Assembly: GCA_964398945.1 (NCBI GenBank)
Contig: CAYNOT010000004.1
Location: 124,001 to 188,000 of the forward strand
Direction: 5' to 3'
Source: JBGTGG01 sp964398945
Lineage (GTDB): Bacteria; Bacteroidota; Bacteroidia; Cytophagales; Cyclobacteriaceae
Length of the DNA stretch: 64,000 nucleotides
Within the stretch, counting starts at the first letter, position 1, and every line of letters begins with the position of its first letter. Shown here piece by piece: positions 18,201 through 26,878 of the stretch. Both the position numbers and the translations under genes were made by a program. The notes beneath the pieces are model-generated. The model was given only the letters and a program-made list of their open reading frames with translations. It made no database searches and was not told where the DNA came from.

Positions 18201-18819
18201 GGGCAATGATAACCTGCCATTGTTTACGGATGCTTCCTATGATTTTGGAAGTGTGCTCCCGGATTTTGTTGGCGGGTTTCAAAGTATTCTCCACTACGGT
18301 AATTTCGAATTCTCAGCTATGTTGGATTTTCAAATTGGCGGACAGTTTTTTAGCAGGTCAAAAATGCTGTCCGTTCGCACCGGGCTTGATCCGGTCACAG
18401 TTGAAATGAATGACAAAGGGTTTAATGTTCGTGATCCGCTTGCCGATGGTGGAGGGGTCCGTGTGGATGGGATTTCAGAATCAACCGGGGAACCGGTAAC
18501 AGCATACGTAACTGCCCAGGCTTATTACGGAGTAGTAGCCAGGAGGATTTACGAAGATTGGCTTTATGATGCATCATACCTGAAACTACGTGAGGTTCGG
18601 ATCGGCTATACATTCCATGAAAGCGAATGGTCCAAACTACCGTTCCAAAAAATCGGTGTGGCCTTCGTGGCGAGAAATCCAGCGATGCTTTATCAACGTG
18701 CGCCAAAGGGATTGGACCCATCCGAACTTTCTACAGGAAGCCAATCGATTGGCTGGTTTGAATCAGGCCAGATCAATACGGTGCGGTCGTATGGCGTTAA
18801 TTTGAACATCACATTTTAA
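15253..18819 (+). CDS. SusC/RagA TonB-linked outer membrane transporter with STN domain
   Basis: A 1188-residue TonB-dependent receptor. The start at 15253 (MNFSLSHANG) is chosen because the frame opening upstream lacks signal features; a membrane segment, LMRISLVFLILSVFSLQVIL, follows at about 33-52. Domains in order: STN signalling domain about 62-140 (LALKGESLESALKKIEKLTP), a carboxypeptidase-regulatory-like barrel cap about 150-225, a TonB-box-like LDEVVVTALGI near 232, plug about 245-360 (VQVVGSSGASMGGTQKIKIR), then the barrel. The STN domain matches the FecI/FecR pair upstream, so synthesis is probably induced by its own substrate. No glycosidase or lyase is nearby, and the substrate is unknown. 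Confidence 0.95.
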   Translation: MNFSLSHANGWPVFNGRANPAWLIQRQTIYQLMRISLVFLILSVFSLQVILATPASGQSAETTELTLALKGESLESALKKIEKLTPFRFVYRTGDISSISDLDLPQAKRKLSETLDILLAETPFTYRELKKNILIVRKDAETALVEGDAHTVGGVVADEAGDPLPGVSVVLKGTTTGTATDGNGRYALTVPSGDGVLVFSFIGFHTIEEQINNRTTIDIKLELNAKSLDEVVVTALGITREQRSIGYATQQVKGENLTFTKEQNVIGSLAGKIAGVQVVGSSGASMGGTQKIKIRGVNSINGSDAPLIVVDGTPISNANFSGSAGVDLGNLGQDINPEDIESVNVLKGPTASALYGLRGQYGVIMITTKKGKKGSQKVTVELNSSLMVEKAGNFMPYQNLYGGGSSQNWRTLPNGDKYVDMAVDESWGPKMDGTLVRDVFSFYPQDPTYGQLTPFVAHPNNIADYFETGINANNGISVAGGSGNSNFRLSFNDTRIEGVEPNTFLRRNNLGLSAGIDITSKLNLSTNINYATNNAQRPSQGSEDGSRYLGQWFQRNVDMNRLKDYQYDDGTMLHWNLRRPSTVTGEITNFNPLYWENPYFLAYENPTTDKRDRFFGDVGLSYKVLPELKVSAFMRGDMYTQNIESYKAFGGTGNPYYSVGKYQNQEMNYELLAEYNTTWDDFSLNAIVGGNVFDRKYSYLSMATVGGLSAPGFYNIAASIDRPVTNSYALRRQIRSGYAMASFGYKGTYFLDATIRNDNSSALPTNNNSYWYPSISASWVFSEMLQWGPMSLGKLRASFAQAGSDLDPYQTTSFYNVGTVYAGTTNANTLAVPDNLNNPNIKPSFANSYEAGLDVGFFQGRLGASFTYYRQVNKDQIIQLDVSGTSGYSTATINAGQIENRGFELSLTGTPIKAGKLTWDLMFNISKNQSEVVELYPGINVYEYGRTTYSATTSYLNSYEGKPFGSLVGQAYKRDPATGQKLLGNDNLPLFTDASYDFGSVLPDFVGGFQSILHYGNFEFSAMLDFQIGGQFFSRSKMLSVRTGLDPVTVEMNDKGFNVRDPLADGGGVRVDGISESTGEPVTAYVTAQAYYGVVARRIYEDWLYDASYLKLREVRIGYTFHESEWSKLPFQKIGVAFVARNPAMLYQRAPKGLDPSELSTGSQSIGWFESGQINTVRSYGVNLNITF

Positions 18820-18832
18820 AACTTAGATGATC

Positions 18833-20209
18833 ATGAAAAAAATATATAGCATACTTTTTTGCATCGTTCTTTTAGGAAGTTGCAATAATTTTGATGACGA
18901 TATAAACATTAACCCAAACAGACCGAGTACAGCATCTGCCCCGCAGCTTTTGGCGAATGCCATGCTTTCGTTGCCGGGCTTGAGTTCTACACCGACCGGG
19001 GAGTTTATGGCGCAGTATTTGGCAGAAACCCAATACGTGAATGCATCTTTGTACCCACAAACCAGTACAAGTTTTTACGGATTGTACCAGGGGCCGCTGA
19101 TGAACATAGAAACGGTGCTGAATACATCTACTGTGAACAATCATTTGGTGGTTGCCAAGGTATTGAAAGCTTACTTTTTTTGGCATGTTACCGATCGATG
19201 GGGTGATGTTCCGTATACAGAATCATTAAAAGGGGATTTGACGTTTACGCCCGCATACGACACGCAAGAATCCATTTACGATGCACTTTTTACTTTGTTG
19301 AAAGAAGCAAACGATACACCTACAGCCGGAACAATTACGAATGATATAATTTATGGTGGCAATCTTGCTAAATGGAAAAAACTTGGGAATACTATTCGTA
19401 TGTTAATGGCGCTTCGGTTATCGAAGGTGGATCCAACAAAAGGGCAAGCTGAATTCAATGATGCATTGAGCGATGGTGTACTCGAATCCAATGCTGATAA
19501 CCTGGTCTTTAAACACCTGGCTGATGCAAACAACCAAAACTATTGGTTTGGCCAAATTCAAGTGCTGTCGCGTGAATGGTGGGCATTGACTGAAGGCTTG
19601 GTTGATAAGATGAAACCTTTTGATGATCCGCGGTTGCCGGTTTATGGAAATCCAAATCGCACGGATGGTGAATATGTTGGTCAACTGTTTGGGGATACCG
19701 AAAACTTCGATACGGAAAAGTATTCTAATTTGGGCAATGCAATATGGGCACAAGATGCACCTGTTTATTTGGTGACCTATGCACAGGTTTTATTTGCAAA
19801 AGCAGAAGCCGCCAAGTTAACGTGGATAGCAGGTGGTGATGCAGAAGCTGAAGTAAATTATAACCTTGCTATCGAACACTCTATTCGTCAATGGACGGGT
19901 AGTGCAACTGGTGTTGCAGATTTTTTATTGGAGCCCGGTATTGAATACGAGGCAGCTACAGGAATAGAACAAATTGCAACGCAACGCTGGATACATTTGT
20001 TTATGCATGGCTATGAAGGCTGGGCCGAATGGAGGAGGACCGGTTTCCCGAATGATTTGGTGGAACCTCAGGAAGCAGCCGTTCCCAGAAGGCAAATTTA
20101 TGTAGAGACGGAGCAGTTTAACAATACAAAAAGCTACAACGAAGCAGTTCAACGTCAGTTTGATGGCGATGAAACCCTGTATGGTAGGATTTGGTGGGAT
20201 GTTGAGTAA
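18833..20209 (+). CDS. SusD/RagB-like surface lipoprotein
   Basis: A 458-residue lipoprotein (signal KKIYSILFCIVLLGSC, acylated C16 or so) of the SusD/RagB group, in the shorter subfamily with NINPNRPSTASAPQLLANAM after the anchor and TPR-like helices. It forms the lid over the SusC barrel upstream and captures the substrate. ATG 18833 directly precedes the signal peptide; another ATG lies 6 bases upstream. It ends the operon: a strong terminator follows. The partner SusC has an STN domain, so both are probably induced through the FecI/FecR pair. Confidence 0.92.
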   Translation: MKKIYSILFCIVLLGSCNNFDDDININPNRPSTASAPQLLANAMLSLPGLSSTPTGEFMAQYLAETQYVNASLYPQTSTSFYGLYQGPLMNIETVLNTSTVNNHLVVAKVLKAYFFWHVTDRWGDVPYTESLKGDLTFTPAYDTQESIYDALFTLLKEANDTPTAGTITNDIIYGGNLAKWKKLGNTIRMLMALRLSKVDPTKGQAEFNDALSDGVLESNADNLVFKHLADANNQNYWFGQIQVLSREWWALTEGLVDKMKPFDDPRLPVYGNPNRTDGEYVGQLFGDTENFDTEKYSNLGNAIWAQDAPVYLVTYAQVLFAKAEAAKLTWIAGGDAEAEVNYNLAIEHSIRQWTGSATGVADFLLEPGIEYEAATGIEQIATQRWIHLFMHGYEGWAEWRRTGFPNDLVEPQEAAVPRRQIYVETEQFNNTKSYNEAVQRQFDGDETLYGRIWWDVE

Positions 20210-20230
20210 ATAGTGTTAAATGAAAAAGAA

Positions 20231-20270
20231 AATCCTCCGATTTCATTCATGATCGGAGGATTTTTGTTTT
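20231..20270 (+). terminator. Rho-independent terminator after SusD
   Basis: AATCCTCCGAT (20231-20241) pairs with ATCGGAGGATT (20252-20262), followed by a T-rich run to 20270. It closes the sigma/FecR/SusC/SusD unit. Confidence 0.85.
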
Positions 20271-20381
20271 ATGCACGAAGTTAAAAAACATTTATTGCCC
20301 CTTCAACCACACATAAACCCACCAAAACAATACTTTTTACATCAATTTCATTTAAATCCAAGAATGGCGATATTTACATAG

Positions 20382-20395
20382 TTCAATCGATTGAA
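20382..20395 (+). promoter_or_regulatory. Palindrome directly before the formate dehydrogenase operon
   Basis: TTCAATCGATTGAA is a perfect 14-bp palindrome ending 8 bases before the ATG at 20404. It has a central CG as in LacI-family operators, but its outer arms differ from the pectin-locus sites (TTC...GAA instead of TGCG...CGCA). It is probably an operator for a regulator not encoded here. Confidence 0.45.
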
Positions 20396-20403
20396 ATCAA
20401 CCT

Positions 20404-22056
20404 ATGTCAATTAATTTAAGTGAATTATCAGGAAGGAAAGGGCTTTCCCAAAACTTGTTCAGCAAGATTGGTGAGCTTGCATTGCCCGATGGTTCGCCTG
20501 GTGTTGAAGAATTGGACAAGCTTGCGGAAGAGTTTTTAATCGGGAAGGCAAACACATTTGGAACAGCTTCCTTTTACGATTTTCTGAAACCGGGGAACAA
20601 AGGAAAGAAAGTCTATGTATGCAACGGCACAGCATGCCTTTGCGCGGGTACACAAGAGAAAGTAATTGAATCATTAAAAAAAGAATTTAAAGCAGAAGAA
20701 ATCGGTCACATGACCTGCCTTGGAAGATGCCATGAGAATAGTGCTTTCCATTTCAATGGAAAAAATTATTCGGGTGAATCGGTTTCATCTTTCAAGGAAA
20801 TTTTAAAAAACGATTCGAACCATACTATAGATCGGTACACGGTCATGGCAAGTGGCAAAGCAATACTGACCAAACCCTTTACAAACATTGATGAATATTA
20901 TGAACCGTTAAAAAGGATACTTCATCAAGATGGGAGAGAGGTGCTGGATGAAATTCAAAACTCAGGTCTTCGTGGCCGTGGAGGTGCTGGGTTTCCGATC
21001 GGATCGAAATTGGAATTCTGCCGAAATGCAAAAGGGGATACAAAATTTGTCATCTGCAATGCCGATGAAGGTGACCCGGGTGCATACTCCGATCGCTATT
21101 TGTTAGAGCAGCAACCACACTCCGTTCTTTTTGGAATGCTTGTAGCCGGGTTTGTAGTTAAGGCAAGTTATGGTGTGCTGTACATTCGTGCAGAATATCC
21201 GGAAGCGGCTGTGATTGTTCAAGCGGCCATTGATCAACTTCGTGAAGAAGGCTTGATCGGTAAAGCTATTCTCGGCTCGGATTTTAGTTTTGATTTTAAA
21301 GTCATCCGCGCACAAGGATCGTATATCTGTGGTGAAGAAACGGCATTGATCAATTCGATTGAAGGCCAACGCCCGGAAGTCCGGGTACGACCACCTTATC
21401 CGGCACAAAAAGGATTGTTTAACAAACCTACTGTTGTCAATAATGTAGAGACATTGGCAGCATTGCATTTTATACTTGAGGAAGGGGCAGGGGCATGGAA
21501 AAGAATCGGCACTGAAAAATCATCAGGAACGAAATTGGTATGCCTCGATAGTTTCTTTAAAAACCCGGGACTTTACGAAGTGGAAATGGGCACTCCGTTA
21601 TCGGTAGTCGTGAATGCGTTGGGTGGTGGTTTTAAAAAACCAGTCAAAGCATTGCAGATAGGCGGACCGCTTGGTGGATTGGTTCCAATATCAAAAATAG
21701 ATTCGCTTACTGTAGATTTTGAATCGTTTTCAAGCAATGGTTTTTTGTTGGGGCATGCATCCGTGGTAAGTATCCCGGAAGGTTTTCCGATCATAAAATT
21801 TATCGAACACCTGTTTGATTTTGCTTCCTACGAGAGTTGTGGAAAATGTTTTCCGTGCCGGTTGGGTACGAAGCGCGGACATGAATTAACGGTCAAAGCA
21901 ATTCAATCAGAGTATAAAATTGACAAGGTTTTGTTTAATGATCTTTTGACAACGTTGGAGAAGGGATCGTTGTGTGCGCATGGTGGTGGAATACCATTGC
22001 CCATGCGAAATGCATTGCAGTATTTTGAAGGAGAATTACAATCCTACTTTAAATAA
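20404..22056 (+). CDS. NAD-dependent formate dehydrogenase, NuoE-NuoF-like diaphorase subunit
   Basis: A 550-residue fusion. Residues 1-130 are NuoE-like, with four cysteines in the 2Fe-2S spacing (C73, C78, C105, C109; VCNGTACLCAG and TCLGRCHEN). The rest is NuoF-like: FMN/NAD loops SGLRGRGGAGFPIGSK near 187 and CNADEGDPGAYSDRYLLEQ near 221, and a 4Fe-4S motif SCGKCFPCRLGTKRG near 479. It passes electrons from the catalytic subunit encoded 7 bases downstream to NAD. In better-known enzymes of this type the NuoE-like part is often a separate gene (fdsG); here no such gene exists. Cytoplasmic, since no signal peptide is present. Confidence 0.9.
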   Translation: MSINLSELSGRKGLSQNLFSKIGELALPDGSPGVEELDKLAEEFLIGKANTFGTASFYDFLKPGNKGKKVYVCNGTACLCAGTQEKVIESLKKEFKAEEIGHMTCLGRCHENSAFHFNGKNYSGESVSSFKEILKNDSNHTIDRYTVMASGKAILTKPFTNIDEYYEPLKRILHQDGREVLDEIQNSGLRGRGGAGFPIGSKLEFCRNAKGDTKFVICNADEGDPGAYSDRYLLEQQPHSVLFGMLVAGFVVKASYGVLYIRAEYPEAAVIVQAAIDQLREEGLIGKAILGSDFSFDFKVIRAQGSYICGEETALINSIEGQRPEVRVRPPYPAQKGLFNKPTVVNNVETLAALHFILEEGAGAWKRIGTEKSSGTKLVCLDSFFKNPGLYEVEMGTPLSVVVNALGGGFKKPVKALQIGGPLGGLVPISKIDSLTVDFESFSSNGFLLGHASVVSIPEGFPIIKFIEHLFDFASYESCGKCFPCRLGTKRGHELTVKAIQSEYKIDKVLFNDLLTTLEKGSLCAHGGGIPLPMRNALQYFEGELQSYFK

Positions 22057-22063
22057 TTCAGGT

Positions 22064-24808
22064 ATGAAGAAGATTGCATTCATCGATAATCAACCGTTCG
22101 AAATAGAAAGTGGTGAGACTATGCTTTCTTTTATCAAAAGACATAAAGGAAAGAATATTGTGCCTACACTTTGTGATGCCCCGAATCTTGATCCATTTGG
22201 TGCGTGTCGGGTTTGCAGTGTTGATGTTTCAGTTGTGCGCGATGGTAAAATGAAAACAATGGCCTCGTGCCACAACCCGGTGATGGAAGGACAGTATCTT
22301 TATCCCAGCACACCCGAAGTAAAATCCTTGCGGAAAAATATTATCGAGCTTGTCCTTACCGATCACCCGTTGGATTGCCTTACCTGCGAAGTGAATGGCA
22401 ATTGTGAATTGCAGTCGGTAGCTGCCCAGGTGGGTATTCGCGATGTTCGTTACCCGGAAGGTGAAAATCATTTACATCGCGAAAAAGACCTGAGCCATCC
22501 CTACATGACCTCTGATTTATCGAAGTGTATCAACTGCTATCGGTGTGTTCGGGCATGTGATGAGGTGCAAGGACAATTTGTGTTGAACATGTCGGGAAGG
22601 GGGTTTGATTCGAAAATCATAAAAGGAAATGATCAATCCTTTATGGAATCCGATTGTGTAAGTTGTGGGGCGTGTGCACAAGCATGTCCTACTTCTGCAA
22701 TTTCCGATGTATACCAGTCAAAAGCAATCCAGGCAACCGCGAAAACAAGAACGGTTTGTACGTATTGCGGGGTTGGGTGTAACCTGGAAGTGGCCACCAG
22801 TAATGGTGAGGTAGTAAGTATCCAGGCACCTTATGATGCAGAAGTCAACCAGGGACATACATGCTTGAAAGGTCGGTACGCTTTTAAGTTTTATGATCAT
22901 CCCGATCGGATTGATTCACCTATGATTAGGCGCAATGGTGAATTAGAAAAAGTTTCATGGGATGAAGCGTATGATTTTATTGTTGCGAAACTTACTTTCT
23001 ATAAGAATGAATTTGGCCCGGATTCAATTGCCGGGATTTCTTCAGCACGCTGTACCAACGAAGAAAATTATTTGATGCAGAAATTTATTCGTGCCGTGAT
23101 TGGCACGAACAACATTGACGGATGTGCGCGGGTTTGCCATTCGCCTACCGCGTTGGGAATGCAACGCACGTTTGGGACCGGTGCCGCCACCAATTCAATC
23201 GATGACTTAAAAGACACGAATTGTATTTTGGTCATTGGTGCAAATCCTACCATTGCCCATCCGGTAACCGGTGCCAAGATGAAACAATTTGCAATGAAGT
23301 CGGGCAATGTTACGATTGTAATCGATCCAAGAAGGACCGAGCTGGCCGGGTATGCGGATTATCATATCCCCTTGCGACCGGGCACCAATGTGGCAGTGCT
23401 CAACATGATGATGTATTATATCATTGAAGCGGGGTTGGTAGACCAGAAATTTATCGATAGCAGGACGGAAGGCTTTGAAGGATTTAAAAAAGAAATATTA
23501 AACATTGATCTCGATCATCTTGAAAAAGTTTCCGGGGTTGATCGTAACCTTGTTCGCGAAGCTGCTATTGCGTATGCTTCCGCACCCAATGCCATGTCTT
23601 TTCATGGCCTTGGTGTTACCGAACATTCACAAGGAACATTTACGGTGATGCAAATTGCTGACCTTGCATTACTAACGGGTAACATTGGAAGAAGGGGTGT
23701 TGGAGTGAATCCGTTGCGCGGCCAAAACAATGTGCAGGGTGCAGCCGACATGGGTGTACAACCGCATCAGGGTGCCGGGTATTTGGATGTGACCAATGAC
23801 GAGGTCAATAAAAAGTACAATACATTTTATGGTGTTGATGTCCCAAAACATATCGGGTATAAAATCCCGGAAATGTTTGAGGCCGCTATTGCGGGAAAGT
23901 TAAAAGCCCTATGGATTATTGGGGAAGATGTTGTGCAGACGGATCCGAATACACAAAAAGTAATTCGTGCCTTGAAAAATACCGACCTTGTAATCGTGCA
24001 GGAATTGTTCATGACCGAAACGGCAAAATATGCGGATGTGGTTTTACCGGGCGCTTCCTTCCTCGAAAAGAGTGGAACGTTTACCAATGGTGAAAGGCGG
24101 GTGCAAGCTGTACGCAAAGTAGTAGAGCCTTTGCCCGGAACAAAACCGGATGGACAAATCATTGTTGATATCATGAACAGGATGGGGTATTCCCAACCGG
24201 ACTATACACCTGAAGGGATGTTGGCGGAGATATCCCAAATTGTTCCATTCTTTGCAGGGATCACCTGGGAAAATTTAGGAAAGAATGGTTTGCAATGGCC
24301 TGTAGCCACAGGTGGTGTCGACACAAAAATTTTACATTTGCAAGAATTCAAAAGGGGCAAAGGACTGTTTAAGTACAATGCCTTCCGCGAAAGCGAAGAG
24401 ATAGATTCCTACGCAAAGGATTATCCTTACATTTTAACAACCAACCGCGAACTGGAGCATTATAATTGCGGAACGATGACCCGAAGAACGGGCAATGGAA
24501 AAATATTGACCGAAGATTATTTGATGATCCATCCGGACGATGCAGTTGCAAATGGAATTGGCAGTGGTGATTTTGTTTGTTTGGAATCAGCCCGTGGAAA
24601 GGTCGATGTAAAAGCAAGGATCACCGATGAAGTAAAGCCCGGTGTGTTGAGTTCTACTTTTCATTTCCCGGATATCATGATGAACAATGTTACATCGGAT
24701 GTACATGATTCGGAAGCAAAATGTCCCGAGTATAAAGTTGTGGCCGTTCGCATCCGAAAGTCGAGAGGGAAGCATAAAACGTTGACAGCGACTGTGGTTT
24801 CACCGTAA
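22064..24808 (+). CDS. Formate dehydrogenase catalytic (molybdopterin) subunit
   Basis: This 914-residue protein oxidises formate to CO2 at a bis-MGD cofactor. From the N-terminus: a 2Fe-2S domain (C37, C48, C51, C69), a NuoG-type cluster segment with C105, C108 and C114, two 4Fe-4S motifs (C155/158/161/165 and C198/201/204/208), a 4Fe-4S at C232/C235/C239/C267 next to the molybdopterin domain, and the catalytic position C358 in CARVCHSPT, so a cysteine rather than a selenocysteine enzyme. Start ATG 22064 (MKKIAFIDNQ) is preferred to the upstream in-frame codon that would overlap the diaphorase gene. No fdhD or molybdenum cofactor gene is nearby. Confidence 0.93.
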   Translation: MKKIAFIDNQPFEIESGETMLSFIKRHKGKNIVPTLCDAPNLDPFGACRVCSVDVSVVRDGKMKTMASCHNPVMEGQYLYPSTPEVKSLRKNIIELVLTDHPLDCLTCEVNGNCELQSVAAQVGIRDVRYPEGENHLHREKDLSHPYMTSDLSKCINCYRCVRACDEVQGQFVLNMSGRGFDSKIIKGNDQSFMESDCVSCGACAQACPTSAISDVYQSKAIQATAKTRTVCTYCGVGCNLEVATSNGEVVSIQAPYDAEVNQGHTCLKGRYAFKFYDHPDRIDSPMIRRNGELEKVSWDEAYDFIVAKLTFYKNEFGPDSIAGISSARCTNEENYLMQKFIRAVIGTNNIDGCARVCHSPTALGMQRTFGTGAATNSIDDLKDTNCILVIGANPTIAHPVTGAKMKQFAMKSGNVTIVIDPRRTELAGYADYHIPLRPGTNVAVLNMMMYYIIEAGLVDQKFIDSRTEGFEGFKKEILNIDLDHLEKVSGVDRNLVREAAIAYASAPNAMSFHGLGVTEHSQGTFTVMQIADLALLTGNIGRRGVGVNPLRGQNNVQGAADMGVQPHQGAGYLDVTNDEVNKKYNTFYGVDVPKHIGYKIPEMFEAAIAGKLKALWIIGEDVVQTDPNTQKVIRALKNTDLVIVQELFMTETAKYADVVLPGASFLEKSGTFTNGERRVQAVRKVVEPLPGTKPDGQIIVDIMNRMGYSQPDYTPEGMLAEISQIVPFFAGITWENLGKNGLQWPVATGGVDTKILHLQEFKRGKGLFKYNAFRESEEIDSYAKDYPYILTTNRELEHYNCGTMTRRTGNGKILTEDYLMIHPDDAVANGIGSGDFVCLESARGKVDVKARITDEVKPGVLSSTFHFPDIMMNNVTSDVHDSEAKCPEYKVVAVRIRKSRGKHKTLTATVVSP

Positions 24809-24889
24809 TACAGCTTTCATTATTTTTTGATGGCTCATTATCTGGTTTGAAAGTGTTACCTTGGTCATAGTTTCATGTGATCTCCGTGT

Positions 24890-25990
24890 ATGAGTGATTT
24901 CAAAAACATCCAAACAGAAATTGATGCCAGCTACCTGTATAACGTCTTAGCGGAGCATGAGAAGGATGAAAATGTTGCTGACATATTTCACCAGATGAGT
25001 GAAATAGAATTGGGTCATGCCAAAGCGTTTATGAAGAATAAACAATTGGATACGACTGTGATGCCACCTCCTTCCTGGCGGGCTAAAACACTGAAGACAA
25101 TCGGGAAAATTTTTGGTTATGATTACGTGCTCGGTGTATTGCTGGATACCGAAAAGAGTATTGCATCTTCTGTTCAATCGGCAAGAAAAAGAACGAAAAC
25201 TTCTAAATCCATTTCGGATACTGCACATGTTGCCATACTGAAAAACATTTTAAACAGTGATCACCAACTAGCGGGTACGGATTTGGCACGCTTTGAAAAG
25301 CCCCATCGTTCGATTGGTGGCAATGCATTGCGCGCAGCAGTGTTGGGGGGCAATGATGGATTGGTTTCCAATTTTAGTTTGGTAATGGGCGTTGCGGGGG
25401 CATTAAGTGCAAACAGTGCAGTACTACTTGCCGGAATTGCCGGACTACTGGCGGGTGCTTTGTCGATGGCGTTGGGTGAGTGGATTTCTGTGAAGAGCTC
25501 ACAGGAGTTGTACGAGAATCAAATGGAATTGGAAATGGAGGAGTTGGAAACAAATCCGGAAGGTGAAGAAAAGGAGTTGGCCATTATTTATCAAGCCAAG
25601 GGTATTCCAAAAGAACAGGCTATTCAAATGGCAAAAGATATCATGTGCAATACAGAAATGGCGCATGAAGTTTTAATAAAGGAGGAGCTGGGCATCAATC
25701 CGGAAGATTTAAAAGGATCCGCTATGGAGGCGGCAATTTCCTCTTTTGTAATGTTTGCCATCGGGGCCATTATCCCCGTCTTTCCGTTTTTCTTTATGAG
25801 TGGGTTTGAAGCCATTTTAGTCAGCGTTGCGCTCAGCATTGTCGGATTGTTTTTGATCGGAGCTTCCATCACCTTGTTTACCGGAAAAAATGTGTGGTAC
25901 TCCGGGTTTAGACAAGTACTCTTTGGGTTGGTGGCAGCCGCGATTACCTACGGAATCGGAACGTTGATTGGTGTTTCAATTACAGGATGA
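24890..25990 (+). CDS. VIT1/CCC1-family iron transporter with N-terminal ferritin-like domain
   Basis: A 366-residue inner-membrane protein. Residues 1-130 are a rubrerythrin/ferritin-like helical domain with Glu/His ligand positions (EIDASYLYNVLAEHE, MSEIELGHAKAFM). Residues about 135-366 form a VIT1/CCC1 membrane domain (AAVLGGNDGLVSNFSLVMGV, ALSMALGEWISVKSSQELYE) with five hydrophobic helices. The architecture matches membrane-bound ferritin A (MbfA), an iron exporter that protects against iron and peroxide in proteobacteria. Function here is inferred from that family. It follows formate dehydrogenase, an iron-sulphur-rich enzyme, by 81 bases but need not be in the same operon. Confidence 0.88.
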   Translation: MSDFKNIQTEIDASYLYNVLAEHEKDENVADIFHQMSEIELGHAKAFMKNKQLDTTVMPPPSWRAKTLKTIGKIFGYDYVLGVLLDTEKSIASSVQSARKRTKTSKSISDTAHVAILKNILNSDHQLAGTDLARFEKPHRSIGGNALRAAVLGGNDGLVSNFSLVMGVAGALSANSAVLLAGIAGLLAGALSMALGEWISVKSSQELYENQMELEMEELETNPEGEEKELAIIYQAKGIPKEQAIQMAKDIMCNTEMAHEVLIKEELGINPEDLKGSAMEAAISSFVMFAIGAIIPVFPFFFMSGFEAILVSVALSIVGLFLIGASITLFTGKNVWYSGFRQVLFGLVAAAITYGIGTLIGVSITG

Positions 25991-26157
25991 CCTGTTTTTT
26001 ACAAGGTGGGAGTGGTTTTGGTATCTTAAAATACTAGTTATCTTCTAAATGTTTGTTTATGTAATGTTGTATTGATTGTTGCGCAAATTGTTTGGAACTT
26101 TGCAAAAAATCACAAGGAGCATGGCCATTTGATAGATGTTCGATTTAAACTTACCTT

Positions 26158-26400
26158 ATGAAAAGTCTTAAAGTATCCCTTAAAAACAGGCAGTCAATAA
26201 TTTCCCAAATTGATTCTGAGGAACATTCCCTTACTTTCCTCCTTTCTTACAAAAAGAATAATTTAAGTTCAAAAATGAAAAGACGATTTTTATACACGAC
26301 TATTATTACGGTTGGAAACCTCGCTGGCTTAAATTTAACTGGAAACACTTCAACAAATACAACTGGCGGAAATGCCCCTCAAAATAATAATGGATGTTAG
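26158..26400 (+). CDS. Small unrecognised peptide with C-terminal GG...C segment
   Basis: An 80-codon frame with ATG at 26158 and a second in-frame ATG at 26275. The second would give a 41-residue product with a hydrophobic segment (FLYTTIITVGNLAGLNL) and a polar tail ending GGNAPQNNNGC. A partly deleted, frameshifted copy of the tail is found at 27605-27661, which argues that this was a real gene. The Gly-Gly followed by a short Asn-rich stretch and terminal Cys recalls peptide precursors with double-glycine leaders, but no modification or export enzyme is adjacent. Function unknown. Confidence 0.5.
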   Translation: MKSLKVSLKNRQSIISQIDSEEHSLTFLLSYKKNNLSSKMKRRFLYTTIITVGNLAGLNLTGNTSTNTTGGNAPQNNNGC

Positions 26401-26418
26401 ACTAAACTATTCTCATTT

Positions 26419-26877
26419 ATGAAAAGCATTGATTTAATCATTGTATTAATAATTATGTGGGGGTGCAATAATGCTCAAACTAATTCAAAATCAATTATAA
26501 AAGATTTTACTAACGAACTAAGGGCGGGTCAGGTAAGTAATACAGATTTGATTGAAAAATATTTCACATTCAGTAAAAGTCCCGGTGACGATGAAAAGAA
26601 AAAAGCTGTTATACCAATATTGACGAATCAATTTGACCTGATCAGGGAGAAACTCAATGCCGGTTGTTCTAAACTTGAAATTTTTGATTACACATACGAC
26701 TCAGATCTTACCAGGTCATTAAAACTGAAGGTTGAGAATTTTGATCCAACGAATGTTTACTATATAAGTTGTGATGACTTAATTTTAATCCCGGTATTAA
26801 TTGAGGGCACTAAGATTATGTCAATTATGACCTATGCCAAAAGCGAAAATGGATCACAAACTTTTGTTGTTTTTTAG
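26419..26877 (+). CDS. Hypothetical lipoprotein, 152 aa
   Basis: The N-terminus is a short hydrophobic signal with a possible lipobox (LIIVLIIMWGC), giving a membrane-anchored protein of about 135 residues. The body is lysine- and aspartate-rich with no family I recognise. It starts 18 bases after the small peptide gene, so the two may be co-expressed. A decayed copy of its residues 42-64 (around YFTFSKSPGDDEKKKAV) lies at 27667-27731. The base composition is clearly more AT-rich than the formate and pectin genes on either side. Confidence 0.65.
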   Translation: MKSIDLIIVLIIMWGCNNAQTNSKSIIKDFTNELRAGQVSNTDLIEKYFTFSKSPGDDEKKKAVIPILTNQFDLIREKLNAGCSKLEIFDYTYDSDLTRSLKLKVENFDPTNVYYISCDDLILIPVLIEGTKIMSIMTYAKSENGSQTFVVF

Positions 26878-26878
26878 T

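Noticed and set aside
26158..26400. Calling this a lanthipeptide or other RiPP precursor
   Set aside because: No modification enzyme, protease-transporter or known leader family is nearby; the GG and terminal Cys alone are not enough.
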